DNA from: an uncultured Bacteroidota bacterium
GTDB taxonomy: Bacteria > Bacteroidota > Bacteroidia > Flavobacteriales > Flavobacteriaceae
Direction: 5' to 3'
Length of the DNA: 64,000 bases
Assembly (NCBI GenBank): GCA_902616905.1
Contig: CACMUP010000002.1
Span: 1 to 64,000 of the forward strand
The first letter of the stretch is position 1. Every line of letters starts with the position of its first letter. The notes under the pieces are model-generated. The model made no database searches and had not been told where the DNA came from. It was given only the letters and a program-made list of their open reading frames with translations. Both the position numbers and the translations under genes were made by a program. Positions 1-9,483 of the stretch are shown in pieces.

Positions 1-291
1 TGTGGCATAATAGTTTGCCAAACCTGGTCTAATTTGTTCTGGTTGAACAACATAAGGGACAGACTTAATTACAGGTCCTTCACATGCTGCTGTGGCAGCG
101 GCTGCTGTACTAAATCCAACATATTTTAAAAAATCTCTTCTTGATGTAGTGCTGTCATTGAGAGTTTTTTCGTCACTTAAAAAATTTTCAGGCAACTTGG
201 AAATAAATTCATTATGCTCTAGACCTTCTAAATTCTTTTTTGAAGAATCAAGTTGTTCAATTGCTTTCCAATATTTTTTATTTGATGACAT
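1..291 (-). CDS. actB: Alternative complex III iron-sulfur/molybdopterin-like subunit ActB, N-terminal fragment
   Basis: Partial gene; only the first 97 codons lie in the window and the reading frame runs off its left edge. Reading from ATG at 289-291, the protein starts with a short hydrophilic leader. A twin-arginine motif RRDFLK follows at residues 51-56, then an alanine-rich hydrophobic stretch and CEGP at 70-73. This internal Tat-like signal after about 50 residues is characteristic of ActB, the large periplasmic subunit of the quinol:cytochrome c oxidoreductase (alternative complex III). The family call rests on this region plus the upstream ActA-type cytochrome 18 bases away. The catalytic and iron-sulfur domains are outside the window, so they cannot be checked. 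Confidence 0.8.
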   Translation of the reverse strand, partial: MSSNKKYWKAIEQLDSSKKNLEGLEHNEFISKLPENFLSDEKTLNDSTTSRRDFLKYVGFSTAAAATAACEGPVIKSVPYVVQPEQIRPGLANYYAT

Positions 292-309
292 TTATATTAA
301 GTTGAATTT

Positions 310-1659
310 TTAATAATGACATTTTCCACATTCTAATCCACCCATTTGAGCTACAGTTAGTTTTTCTACACCATATTTTTTAGAGAGTGCCTCATGGATT
401 TTAGCATAGTATTCGTTGCTTTCAACTTTGACGTTTGTTTCTCTGTGACAACTTATACACCATCCCATAGTTAAGGGAGAATGTTGATACATTATTTCCA
501 TTTCTTCAACGGGCCCATGACATTTTTGACACTCTATCTCACCGACTTCAACATGTTGAGCATGATTAAAATACACAAAATCTGGTAGGTTGTGTATCCG
601 CACCCATTTCACAGGCTGAGTTTCTCCAGTATAACGCTGATTTTCTTCATCCCAGCCAACAGCAGCGTATAGTTTTTTTATTTCTTTAGTGTAGAAATCT
701 TTTGTGTAACCATTTTCAAAGTCTTCCTCTCCATTATATTCTGCAATATTTCGATGGCAGTTCATACAAACATTTAGCGATGGAATACCAGAATGTTTGG
801 ATACCCTTGCTGAAGAATGACAATATTTACATTCAATTTGATTTGCCCCAGCATGAATTTTGTGAGAATAATGAATAGGTTGTACGGGCATATATCCTTG
901 ATCTACTCCTACCTGCATAAAATAACCATAAACAAAGTATGCACTACTTAAAAGAAGAAGAGTAACCGATGTCATTACTAGAAACTGGTTTTGAACAAGA
1001 GCCATCCAAATAGGTGTTCTTTTTGGCTTCTTCTCAACTTTAATTTCAACACCACTAAGCTTTGCAATACGAAGCAATGTTCGTTGAACTAAGAATAGCA
1101 TTATTACTAGAATAATAAAAACTAGTGTAAGTGCTGTGAGAATAATAGTGTTACTAACACCAGCGGATGAATTGACTGTTTGATCTGACGAAACACCTAC
1201 CGCAGCTACAGGAGCTGGTGGTGTGAAATCAGTGTAAGCAAGGATATTATCAATATCTTCATTAGAAAGTTGAGGAAACGATGTCATAACAGATTTGTTA
1301 TATTCCTCATAGATTGCTACTGCTTGGGCATCACCTGACTTTACCATTGCAGTACTATTTTTTATCCAACTATAAAGCCACTCTTTGTCGTACTTTGCAG
1401 AAACCCCTTTTAAAGCTGGTCCTACAGCTCTCTTATTTAACTTATGGCAAGCTGCGCAATTAGCATTAAAAAGTTTTTTCCCAGCTTGAACTGCAGCTGT
1501 GTTATCTACAGAAGATATTTCTTGAGCCTCTGCAATGTTGTAAGAGCACAATAAAATAAAAAAAGTATAAAAGAATGATGGTGTAAAACTTCTTTTTATA
1601 GCTCTTTTAGTTTTATAATAAAAAAAACATAATCCCGAAAACATATATCTAAAATCCAT
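310..1659 (-). CDS. actA: Alternative complex III cytochrome: fused monoheme (ActE-like) and pentaheme (ActA) cytochrome c
   Basis: Membrane-bound multiheme cytochrome passing electrons from quinol in alternative complex III. Six CXXCH heme sites are visible: CAACH at residues 68-72 in an N-terminal monoheme domain, then CKYCH (277-281), CMNCH (298-302), CQKCH (377-381), CISCH (401-405) and CGKCH (444-448) in the pentaheme part. A signal-like hydrophobic stretch lies near residues 28-45. Transmembrane helices near 171-191 and 226-247 separate the two cytochrome parts. The first half resembles ActE, the second ActA, so this appears to be a fusion; fused forms are known in Bacteroidota. It is the first gene of the act operon here and is followed by actB after 18 bases. 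ATG at 1657-1659 was used; Met6 is an alternative start. Confidence 0.88.
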   Translation of the reverse strand: MDFRYMFSGLCFFYYKTKRAIKRSFTPSFFYTFFILLCSYNIAEAQEISSVDNTAAVQAGKKLFNANCAACHKLNKRAVGPALKGVSAKYDKEWLYSWIKNSTAMVKSGDAQAVAIYEEYNKSVMTSFPQLSNEDIDNILAYTDFTPPAPVAAVGVSSDQTVNSSAGVSNTIILTALTLVFIILVIMLFLVQRTLLRIAKLSGVEIKVEKKPKRTPIWMALVQNQFLVMTSVTLLLLSSAYFVYGYFMQVGVDQGYMPVQPIHYSHKIHAGANQIECKYCHSSARVSKHSGIPSLNVCMNCHRNIAEYNGEEDFENGYTKDFYTKEIKKLYAAVGWDEENQRYTGETQPVKWVRIHNLPDFVYFNHAQHVEVGEIECQKCHGPVEEMEIMYQHSPLTMGWCISCHRETNVKVESNEYYAKIHEALSKKYGVEKLTVAQMGGLECGKCHY

Positions 1660-1793
1660 TACAAAAATAAGTTATAGTCAGCTTTTTATTAAGCTTAAAA
1701 ATTAAGAATTTCGTAATTTATATTGATTCTAAATAACTTTACAAGTTTGTTAAATTTATTATCAATATTTAAATTTTTTTGTTTTTTTGTAAT

Positions 1794-2180
1794 ATGACAA
1801 TATATCTCTTGAAAAGACTAATTTTACTGACGTTTATATTTAAAATATCTACTGGATTATCTCAAGAATCAAAATTTAACCTTAAACAAAATCCAAAAAT
1901 TGATAGTTTGCTAAAAAAGAAGATTTATTACGACAAAGAACGCTTTGAAAATAGTTACTTTACACTTCAATTGTATTACGGAAATTTAGATTTTGCAAAG
2001 AAAATTTTAGATAAAACCAAAGAGATTTTTCCTCATATGCCTGTGGAAATAAATTTTGAAACACCTAATTATAAGGTTCAAGCTGGGTATTTTAAAGACA
2101 AGTTAATTGGAATAAAAACTTTAGATACTTTAAAAAAAGTTTTCCCATCAGCTTTTTTGTTGCTCAAAAAAAAATTATAA
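1794..2180 (+). CDS. Secreted SPOR-domain protein
   Basis: Protein of 128 residues with an N-terminal hydrophobic signal segment (about residues 4-22, ending near GLSQE) and a single C-terminal SPOR-like domain. The domain carries the pattern KVQAGYF, then an alternating segment ending FPSAFLL, typical of SPOR repeats. SPOR domains bind denuded glycan strands of peptidoglycan, so a periplasmic role at the septum or cell wall is likely. A frame-compatible TTG lies five codons upstream, but the ATG at 1794 gives a normal signal peptide. The gene overlaps the end of infB on the opposite strand by six bases. Its position next to infB is common in flavobacteria (from memory, not checked). Confidence 0.75.
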   Translation: MTIYLLKRLILLTFIFKISTGLSQESKFNLKQNPKIDSLLKKKIYYDKERFENSYFTLQLYYGNLDFAKKILDKTKEIFPHMPVEINFETPNYKVQAGYFKDKLIGIKTLDTLKKVFPSAFLLLKKKL

Positions 2181-4808
2181 TGATTTTTTAATTGCAATTT
2201 CCTGAAAACATTCTAATAAATCTCCAATTTTTATGTCATTGTAATTTTTTATTTGCAATCCACAATCGTAACCTTTAGCAACTTCTTTTACATCATCTTT
2301 GAAACGTTTTAGCGAAACTAGCTCACTAGTGAAAATAACAACTCCTTCTCTAATTATCCTAATTCCAGAATTTCTAAATATTTTTCCAGAAGTAACCATA
2401 CATCCAGCAATTGTTCCAACTTTTGAAATTTTAAAAGTTTCACGAATTTCTACAGTTCCTGTTACCTCCTCTTTCATTTCTGGAGATAGTAAACCTTCCA
2501 TTGCGTCTTTAACATCATTGATCGCATCATAAATGATTGAATAGGATCTAATATCTATTTCTTCTTTTTCAGCAATTGATCTAGCATTACCCATTGGACG
2601 AACATTAAATCCAATTACTATAGCATCTGATGCCGAAGCTAATAACACATCTGATTCAGTGATTGCCCCAACACCCTTGTGAATAATATTTACCTCAATT
2701 TCACCTGTAGATAATTTTTGAAGAGAGTCTGTTAATGCTTCAACCGATCCATCAACATCACCTTTTAGAATAATATTTAGTTCTTTAAAATCTCCAAGAG
2801 CTATTCTTCTTCCAATTTCATCTAGAGTTATATGTCTTTGAGTTCTTACACTCTGTTCTCGTAAAAGCTGTGTTCTTTTAGCTGCAATTTGTTTTGCCTC
2901 CCTTTCGTCTTCAAGAACCAAAAAAGAATCTCCTGCTTGCGGAGCTCCATCGAGTCCTAAAATAGATACTGGTGTTGCAGGTAAAGCAAAATTCAAATTA
3001 GCCCCTCTTTCATTAAAAATAGCCCTAACCTTGCCGCTCTGCTTTCCAGCTAGAATATAATCTCCCATCTTTAAAGTCCCATTTTGAACTAAGATAGTGG
3101 AAACATATCCTCTACCCTTGTCTAAAAATGCTTCAACAACAGTACCTTTTGCTTTCCTAGTAGGATTGGCTTTTAACTCTAATAATTCTGCTTCAAGTAA
3201 AACTTTTTCTAATAGTTCTTTAATACCAGTTCCATTAACAGCAGATATATCTTGGGATTGTACTTTTCCTCCCCAATCTTCAACCATTAAATTCATCGCA
3301 GCAAGTGACTCTTTAATTTTATCTGGATTAGCATTTTGTTTATCTATCTTATTGATAGCAAAAACTATTGGGACACTGGCAGCTTGAGCATGACTTATTG
3401 CCTCTTTAGTTTGGGGCATAATATCATCATCTGCTGCAATGACAATTATTGCTATGTCCGTAACTTGAGCTCCTCTTGCTCGCATTGCTGTAAAAGCCTC
3501 ATGCCCTGGTGTATCAAGAAAAGTTATTTTTTCTCCATTCTCAAGAGATACTGCATACGCTCCTATATGTTGGGTTATACCACCTGATTCTCCAGCAATA
3601 ACATTTTCTTCTCTTATATAGTCTAATAGAGAAGTTTTACCATGGTCAACATGACCCATTACTGTAACTATAGGGGCCCTCGGTTTTAGATCACCTTCTT
3701 TATCCTCCTCTTCTTCAATATTTTCTTCAAGCTCTGCTTTTTCAAAACTAACCTCATATCCAAATTCCTCCGCAACAATAGTCAAAGTTTCAGCATCCAA
3801 ACGTTGATTCATAGTTACCATTATACCAAGAGTCATGCAGGATGAAATAATTTCTGTTGAAGAAACACTCATCATTGTTGCAATTTCACCCACTGTAATA
3901 AACTCTGTAACCTTTAAAACTTTACTTTCTGCTTCTTGCTGAGCTAGTTCATCTTCGGATTTTTGTTTATGCTGTGATCTTTTATCTCTTCTATATTTGG
4001 CTCCCTTGGACTTTGTTGATTTTCCTTGAAGTTTTTCAAGAGTCTCTCTAATTTGTTTCTGAACTTCTTCATCAGATGGCTCCTCTTTTTTTTGTGAGAT
4101 AGGAGCTTTTATTCTTTTCTTGATATTAGTTTTTTGTACAGAAGGTTTTACATCTTTACTTATTCTTTTGCGCTTCCTTTTTCGAGCATCTTCTACAGTC
4201 TTTTCCTTTTCATTAACTTCATCAAGATTGATAGTTTGTCCAGTTTTAATTGGGCCGGATAATTTTTTATACTGCGTTTTTAATGTGTCTAAATTTTCAT
4301 CAGTAGGAAATTCTGTATGATCTTTTTTTTCTTGAATTATATTTTCATTTTCTTGATTGGGAACTATTTTTTTTTCAGGTTCACTTTCATGTGTTTTTTC
4401 ATTCTTTATTTTTACAGAGTTGTTCCCTTTTTTTAGATCATTTTTATTAAGACTACTCAAATCTATTTTACCAAGACTTTTTGGTCTTTCAATAGATATC
4501 CTGTTAGTCTTTAACTCCTCTCGTTTAGCAATTTGATCAAGTCTATCTTGATCTTTTTTTTCTTGAATAATTCGAAGAGATTCTTTTTCCTTTCGTTTTT
4601 CTTCTCCAACTTCATGGGACGCTACTTTTTTAGATTTATCTGTTTCAAATTCATCTAAAAGAGTGTTATATATCTTAGTATCAATCTTGGTAGTAGGACG
4701 AGCGTCAATGTCAACTCCCTTTTGATTTAAAAATTCAACAGCTCTGTCTAGAGAGATGTTTAATTCCCTCAAGACTTTATTTAGTCTTATACTGGGTTGG
4801 TCAGCCAT
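2175..4808 (-). CDS. infB: Translation initiation factor IF-2
   Basis: GTPase that brings initiator tRNA to the 30S subunit. The 877-residue protein has an N-terminal IF2_N segment (residues about 1-60), a long charged lysine/glutamate-rich linker to about residue 290, a second IF2_N-like segment, then the GTPase core. G1 GHVDHGKT is near residue 384, followed by DTPGHEAF (G3) and NKID (G4). The C-terminal beta barrels and the domain binding fMet-tRNA complete it. Length is normal for Bacteroidota. It is the last gene of a rimP-nusA-infB operon, 45 bases after nusA. ATG start at 4806-4808. Confidence 0.97.
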   Translation of the reverse strand: MADQPSIRLNKVLRELNISLDRAVEFLNQKGVDIDARPTTKIDTKIYNTLLDEFETDKSKKVASHEVGEEKRKEKESLRIIQEKKDQDRLDQIAKREELKTNRISIERPKSLGKIDLSSLNKNDLKKGNNSVKIKNEKTHESEPEKKIVPNQENENIIQEKKDHTEFPTDENLDTLKTQYKKLSGPIKTGQTINLDEVNEKEKTVEDARKRKRKRISKDVKPSVQKTNIKKRIKAPISQKKEEPSDEEVQKQIRETLEKLQGKSTKSKGAKYRRDKRSQHKQKSEDELAQQEAESKVLKVTEFITVGEIATMMSVSSTEIISSCMTLGIMVTMNQRLDAETLTIVAEEFGYEVSFEKAELEENIEEEEDKEGDLKPRAPIVTVMGHVDHGKTSLLDYIREENVIAGESGGITQHIGAYAVSLENGEKITFLDTPGHEAFTAMRARGAQVTDIAIIVIAADDDIMPQTKEAISHAQAASVPIVFAINKIDKQNANPDKIKESLAAMNLMVEDWGGKVQSQDISAVNGTGIKELLEKVLLEAELLELKANPTRKAKGTVVEAFLDKGRGYVSTILVQNGTLKMGDYILAGKQSGKVRAIFNERGANLNFALPATPVSILGLDGAPQAGDSFLVLEDEREAKQIAAKRTQLLREQSVRTQRHITLDEIGRRIALGDFKELNIILKGDVDGSVEALTDSLQKLSTGEIEVNIIHKGVGAITESDVLLASASDAIVIGFNVRPMGNARSIAEKEEIDIRSYSIIYDAINDVKDAMEGLLSPEMKEEVTGTVEIRETFKISKVGTIAGCMVTSGKIFRNSGIRIIREGVVIFTSELVSLKRFKDDVKEVAKGYDCGLQIKNYNDIKIGDLLECFQEIAIKKSL

Positions 4809-4853
4809 ATTACTATATCTAGATGCAAAAATAATAATTATTTTTGCAGTCTT

Positions 4854-6086
4854 TTATTTATCAAATTCTTCATTAAGGATTCGTAGAACATCCTCAACAG
4901 TTTCTTCTTCTAAATCAGTTCTCTTAATTAAATCTGATTTTTCAAGTTCTAAAATACTCTTTGCTGTATCTAAGCCTACTTTTTTAAATTCTTCAATAAC
5001 CCATTCCTCAATTTCGTCACTGAATTCTTTTAGTTCAATATCTTCTTCAACTCCTTCCCTAAATACATCAATTTCATAACCAGTTAGTTTTCCAGCTAAT
5101 CGAATGTTTGATCCTCCTTTACCAATGGCTTTAGAAACTTCTTCAGGATTTAAAAAAACTTCAACTTGTTTATTTTCTTCATCTATTTTCAGAGAATTTA
5201 TTTTGGCTGGGCTAAGTGCCCTAGAAATAAATAGCTGTAGGTTGTTTGTGTAATTAACAACATCAATATTTTCATTACCTAACTCTCGAACAATTCCATG
5301 AATTCTCGAACCTTTCATCCCAACACATGCTCCCACAGGATCGATTCTATCGTCATAGGAATCAACAGCAACCTTTGCTTTTTCTCCTGGAATACGAACA
5401 GCCTTTTTTATCGTAATTAATCCATCAAAAACTTCTGGTATCTCTTGTTCAAATAGTTTCTCTAAGAATATTGGAGATGTTCTGGAAAGAATAATTCTAG
5501 GTTTATTACCTCTTAATTCTACACTTTCTATTATACCTCTTACATTATCTCCCTTTCGAAAAAAATCACTTGGGATTTGTCTATCTTTTGGGAGAATTAT
5601 TTCATTACCGTCATCATCTAATAAAATTATTTCTCTATTTCTTATATGGTGAACTTCAGCTGAGAATATGTCTCCTTCTCTATCTTTAAATTGTTTAAAA
5701 ATATTAGTAGAGTCGTGTTCAAAAATTTTTGCAACTAAATTTTGTCTTAGATATTGGATTGTTCTTCTCCCCAAATCAATAAGCTTTACTTCCTCTGAAA
5801 CATCTTCTCCTACCTCAAAGTCTGGCTCTATTTTTCTTGCTTCAGTTAAAGTAATTTCTTGATTTGGATCTTCAACATTGCCATCTTCAACAACTACTCG
5901 ATTTCTCCATATTTCTAGATCTCCTTTATCAGGGTTAATGATAATATCAAAGTTTTCATCAGATCCAAATTTCCTTTTAAGCGTATTTTTAAAAACATCT
6001 TCGAGTATCACCATTAAAGTAACACGATCTATAAGTTTATCGTCTTTAAATTCTGAGAAAGAATCAATTAGAGCGAAATTTTCCAT
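4854..6086 (-). CDS. nusA: Transcription termination/antitermination factor NusA
   Basis: RNA polymerase-associated elongation factor controlling pausing, termination and antitermination. The 410-residue protein shows the N-terminal polymerase-binding domain (1-130), an S1 domain, then two KH domains. KH motifs are GMKGSRIHGI in the first and GKGGSNIRLAG in the second. A short helical tail is rich in Glu/Leu. The two acidic C-terminal repeats of the E. coli protein are missing, as usual in this phylum. It lies 18 bases after rimP and precedes infB, the classical nusA operon order. ATG at 6084-6086. Confidence 0.96.
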   Translation of the reverse strand: MENFALIDSFSEFKDDKLIDRVTLMVILEDVFKNTLKRKFGSDENFDIIINPDKGDLEIWRNRVVVEDGNVEDPNQEITLTEARKIEPDFEVGEDVSEEVKLIDLGRRTIQYLRQNLVAKIFEHDSTNIFKQFKDREGDIFSAEVHHIRNREIILLDDDGNEIILPKDRQIPSDFFRKGDNVRGIIESVELRGNKPRIILSRTSPIFLEKLFEQEIPEVFDGLITIKKAVRIPGEKAKVAVDSYDDRIDPVGACVGMKGSRIHGIVRELGNENIDVVNYTNNLQLFISRALSPAKINSLKIDEENKQVEVFLNPEEVSKAIGKGGSNIRLAGKLTGYEIDVFREGVEEDIELKEFSDEIEEWVIEEFKKVGLDTAKSILELEKSDLIKRTDLEEETVEDVLRILNEEFDK

Positions 6087-6104
6087 ATTCTACTTATTTA
6101 TTTA

Positions 6105-6566
6105 TTAAAAAACAATTCTTGCATTCGTAATTTCTGAGTACAAAAATGTTTTCATTTTTTCTACTGTTATTTTTCCTTTTCCTACAGGCTTAAACTCTCT
6201 TTGTTTCCATTTTATAGTAAAATCTTTATCTTTAGAATCAACTAATATACCCTGAAAACTATTCCCTAAAGGAATTTCTACTTTAAGGTTTCTACCAATA
6301 TTTTTTAAATATTGCCTACGATCAGACAAAGGTTCTCCGACACCAGCTGATGTTACTTCTAAAGAAAAATCTTCTATATCACGATCTAGATTATGTTCTA
6401 TAGCTCTACTAATTTTAATGCAATCATTAAGTGAAACTTCATTATCACCATCCAAAATTACTTTTATGTTATTATCCATTCCTATTTTTAAATCAATTAA
6501 AAATAAGGATGGGTTTTCTTTGAGTTCTTTTTCTAATAATGGTTCTACTTTAGATCTTAAATTCAT
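6105..6566 (-). CDS. rimP: Ribosome maturation factor RimP
   Basis: Small-subunit maturation factor of 153 residues that helps late 16S/S-protein assembly. The N-terminal domain contains the DLEVTSAG-like family motif, here seen as SLEVTSAGVGEPL after a run IEDF. A small SH3-like C-terminal domain carries the GKGKITVEK segment. First gene of the rimP-nusA-infB operon. The ATG at 6564-6566 is preceded by a T-rich leader that overlaps a short out-of-frame ORF with its own SD-like sequence (see the leader entry), so translation control of this start may be unusual. Confidence 0.93.
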   Translation of the reverse strand: MNLRSKVEPLLEKELKENPSLFLIDLKIGMDNNIKVILDGDNEVSLNDCIKISRAIEHNLDRDIEDFSLEVTSAGVGEPLSDRRQYLKNIGRNLKVEIPLGNSFQGILVDSKDKDFTIKWKQREFKPVGKGKITVEKMKTFLYSEITNARIVF

Positions 6567-6627
6567 ATAAAAAAAAAGGGGACATTTAGCCTCCTCTCAA
6601 TATTTATTATCAATAATTACAAATATA
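6567..6627 (-). promoter_or_regulatory. rimP-nusA-infB promoter candidate and leader
   Basis: Reading the minus strand, TATATTTG at 6627-6620 matches the Bacteroidota -7 box TAnnTTTG, giving an expected start near 6617 and a leader of about 50 nt. No good -33 TTG is seen at the normal distance. The leader contains AGGAGG (6595-6590), then four bases and an ATG (6585-6583) that opens an 11-codon ORF ending inside rimP. Between them lies an imperfect G/C-rich stem followed by nine T residues, so it also resembles a weak intrinsic terminator or attenuator. Function is inference. Confidence 0.35.
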
Positions 6628-6830
6628 ATGTTATTTAATAAAACTCCTAATCCATTTGTTTATTTATTTACGTATATTATTATAAGTCATTCTTGATGAT
6701 AAAATTTTTAATTATTTGAATATTTAAAAGAATATAGTTTTTAAAAATTGATTTTTAAAATAATTTAATTTCTTCAACAAAAGGTTTTAATCTTTTTCAC
6801 AAGAATAAAAAAATTGTAATTTTAAACGCT

Positions 6831-7955
6831 ATGAAATTTCAACCATTAGGTAATGGACTAAAATTTACAAAATACAGTTCAAAAGAGCAGACACCTTTTG
6901 AAAAACTATTTGAAATTTTTAAAGAACTTATTACACATACTTCAGGGGATTTTGATGAAGCTATTGAATGGTTAAGAGAACTTGATCGAGAATACCAATT
7001 AACCGATGAAAATTACACAATTGATGATTTTATTGAAGATTTACTAGAAAAATCATTTATTCAGAAAAGTGATAAAAGTAATGGTGAAGGAGATGGTATG
7101 TCATTGACCCCAAAAACAGAAAAACTTCTTCGAGAACATGCATTGAAGCAAATATTTGGCAAACTAAAAAAATCAAAATCTGGAAATCACAAAACCAAAA
7201 TCATTGGACAAGGTGAAGAAAGTACTGGAGAATTTAAAGATTACCAATTCGGTGATGCAATAGAAAAAATTGATATGACGCAAAGTATCAAGAATGCCCA
7301 GATTAGAACAACAGGACATGATTTTACACTTCAACAAGAGGATCTTGTTGTAGAGGATAGTTTTTTTAAAACACAAATGAGCACTGTTTTAATGATTGAT
7401 ATCAGCCACAGTATGATTCTTTATGGAGAAGATCGCATAACACCAGCTAAAAAAGTAGCTATGGCTCTGGCTGAAATGATTACAACAAGATACCCAAAAG
7501 ACACTTTGGATATTTTAGTTTTTGGAAATGATGCTTGGCCAATTTCAATTAAAGAGGTTCCATATCTAAAAGTGGGCCCTTATCACACAAATACTGTTGC
7601 TGGATTAGAATTAGCAATGGACTTATTACGAAGAAAAAAAAATAACAACAAACAAATTTTCATGATTACAGATGGAAAACCAAGTTGTTTAAAAATGCCT
7701 GATGGGACTTATTATAAAAATAGTGTTGGCCTTGATCAAAACATAGTAGAAAAGTGTTACAATATGGCTCAAATAGCAAAAAAACTTCACATCCCAATTA
7801 CAACATTTATGATTGCACAAGATCCTTACTTAAAACAATTTGTAAGAACTTTTACTGAAACAAATCGTGGAAAAGCTTTTTTTACAGGATTAAAAGGGTT
7901 GGGTGAAATGATTTTTGAAGATTATGAAAAAAATAGAAAAAAACGCATAGATTAA
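6831..7955 (+). CDS. VWA-domain protein, partner of an AAA ATPase (BchD/CoxE-like)
   Basis: Predicted cytosolic protein of 374 residues with a C-terminal von Willebrand A domain. The metal-ion-dependent adhesion site is visible as DISHS near residues 188-192, with later Thr and the ITDGKPS loop that normally completes it. The N-terminal half is acidic and helical. It is followed after six bases by an AAA+ ATPase with a Mg-chelatase I-like fold. Such VWA/AAA pairs act as remodelling or metal-insertion machines (Mg-chelatase BchD/BchI, MoxR/CoxE). No chelatase H subunit or cobalt-chelatase gene is present here, so the client is unknown. No signal peptide. ATG at 6831. Confidence 0.8.
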   Translation: MKFQPLGNGLKFTKYSSKEQTPFEKLFEIFKELITHTSGDFDEAIEWLRELDREYQLTDENYTIDDFIEDLLEKSFIQKSDKSNGEGDGMSLTPKTEKLLREHALKQIFGKLKKSKSGNHKTKIIGQGEESTGEFKDYQFGDAIEKIDMTQSIKNAQIRTTGHDFTLQQEDLVVEDSFFKTQMSTVLMIDISHSMILYGEDRITPAKKVAMALAEMITTRYPKDTLDILVFGNDAWPISIKEVPYLKVGPYHTNTVAGLELAMDLLRRKKNNNKQIFMITDGKPSCLKMPDGTYYKNSVGLDQNIVEKCYNMAQIAKKLHIPITTFMIAQDPYLKQFVRTFTETNRGKAFFTGLKGLGEMIFEDYEKNRKKRID

Positions 7956-7961
7956 AATCAA

Positions 7962-9425
7962 ATGAGTAAAACTAAAATCAATACACTTGGAGAATTAAAA
8001 AAAACAGATTATCAACCTGAAAAGATCCAACAAGAGTTATCAAAAAATTTACGCTATAAATTAAAAAATGGTTTAAAATCTTTTGATGGATTAATAGGAT
8101 ATGATAATACAGTTATTCCTGATGTGGAAAGGGCTATCCTATCAGGGCATAATATTAATCTTCTAGGTTTAAGGGGTCAAGCTAAGACACGTTTAGCAAG
8201 ACAAATGACAAAGTTATTAGATGAATGGGTTCCAATTATAGCTGGATCAGAAATCAATGATGATCCATTATCACCAATAAGTAATGAATCAAAAGAATTA
8301 ATTTCTAAATATGGTGATAAAACTCCTATTGAATGGCTCCACAGAAATGATCGTTTTTTCGAAAAACTTGCTACACCTGATGTAACTGTAGCCGACTTGA
8401 TTGGAGATGTTGACCCAATAAAAGCTACTAATTTAAAACTTTCTTATGCTGATGAAAAAGTAATCCATTTTGGGATGATTCCACGTGCACACCGATGTAT
8501 TTTTGTTTTGAATGAACTTCCTGATTTACAATCTAGAATTCAAGTTGCACTATTTTCAATTTTGGAAGAAAAAGAAATTCAGATTCGTGGTTTTAAACTA
8601 CGTCTTCCAATCGAACCCCAAATTATTTTTACTGCTAATCCTGAAGATTATACTAATAGAGGAAGTATTGTAACACCACTTAAGGATCGTATTGGATCTC
8701 AAATACTGACTCACTACCCACACTCTATCGAAATTGCTAAGGCCATAACTAATCAGGAAGTAAAGATTAATGAAAATAAAAACTCTAAAATTTATGTGCC
8801 AGAATTAGCAAAAGATATACTTGAACAAATAGGTTTTGAAGCAAGAAAAAGTAATTTTGTAGACTCTAAAAGTGGAGTTAGTGCGCGCATGAGTATAACA
8901 GCTCTAGAAAATTTATTAAGTACAGCTGAGAGAAGGATCTTAATTACTGGAGAAAAAAATACTAGTGTTAGGATGGCAGATTTTTTAGGTATAATTCCTT
9001 CAATTAACGGAAAAATTGAATTAGTATATGAAGGAGAACAAGAAGGGGCAGAACAAATTTCATACCATTTAATATCTGAAGCGTGTAAAACAATATTCCC
9101 GACTTTCTTTCCAGAGATTAAAAAACTTGAAAAAAAAGAAGATAAGGGTCCATATGACAAATTATTAGGATGGTTTTTTAGCGACAATGAACTTTTCTTA
9201 GAAGATACACTAAGTAATTCATTATACAAAGATACCTTAGAGATGATTCCAGACATTAAAAATATTATCAAAAAACATCAACCAGATTGTCCAGAGGAAG
9301 ATCTCCATTTTATGATGGAATTTTTATTGTGGAGCCTAGATGCAAATAAAAAATTAAATAAGTATAGAACATTAGAAGGTTTTCAATTTAAAGACTCACT
9401 TGGAAGTTACATCAGCGGCTTATAA
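7962..9425 (+). CDS. AAA+ ATPase, magnesium-chelatase subunit I-like
   Basis: Protein of 487 residues with Walker A GLRGQAKT at 69-76 and a Walker B-like strand IFVLNELPDL. The glutamate is kept and the preceding aspartate is replaced by asparagine. A later ITALENLLSTAERR segment fits the sensor-2/lid helix of the Mg-chelatase/MoxR group. The C-terminal third is helical and unrecognised. It forms a tight pair with the upstream VWA gene (six-base gap), so the two probably assemble as a ring plus adaptor. Databases often call this family magnesium chelatase, but no chlorophyll pathway is visible, so that function should not be assumed. Confidence 0.8.
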   Translation: MSKTKINTLGELKKTDYQPEKIQQELSKNLRYKLKNGLKSFDGLIGYDNTVIPDVERAILSGHNINLLGLRGQAKTRLARQMTKLLDEWVPIIAGSEINDDPLSPISNESKELISKYGDKTPIEWLHRNDRFFEKLATPDVTVADLIGDVDPIKATNLKLSYADEKVIHFGMIPRAHRCIFVLNELPDLQSRIQVALFSILEEKEIQIRGFKLRLPIEPQIIFTANPEDYTNRGSIVTPLKDRIGSQILTHYPHSIEIAKAITNQEVKINENKNSKIYVPELAKDILEQIGFEARKSNFVDSKSGVSARMSITALENLLSTAERRILITGEKNTSVRMADFLGIIPSINGKIELVYEGEQEGAEQISYHLISEACKTIFPTFFPEIKKLEKKEDKGPYDKLLGWFFSDNELFLEDTLSNSLYKDTLEMIPDIKNIIKKHQPDCPEEDLHFMMEFLLWSLDANKKLNKYRTLEGFQFKDSLGSYISGL

Positions 9426-9483
9426 ACTCTTGGATTAGTTTTTTAAAATAATAGTTACGAACTTTGTCCTGTAAAAATTCGTT

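Noticed and set aside
92-313. Plus-strand frame of 73 codons over the start of actB and the actB-actA gap.
   Set aside because: It runs antisense to well-supported genes, has no recognisable domain and is explained as a shadow frame.
2299-4320. Several open plus-strand frames opposite infB.
   Set aside because: All lie antisense to a highly conserved gene and show no family features.
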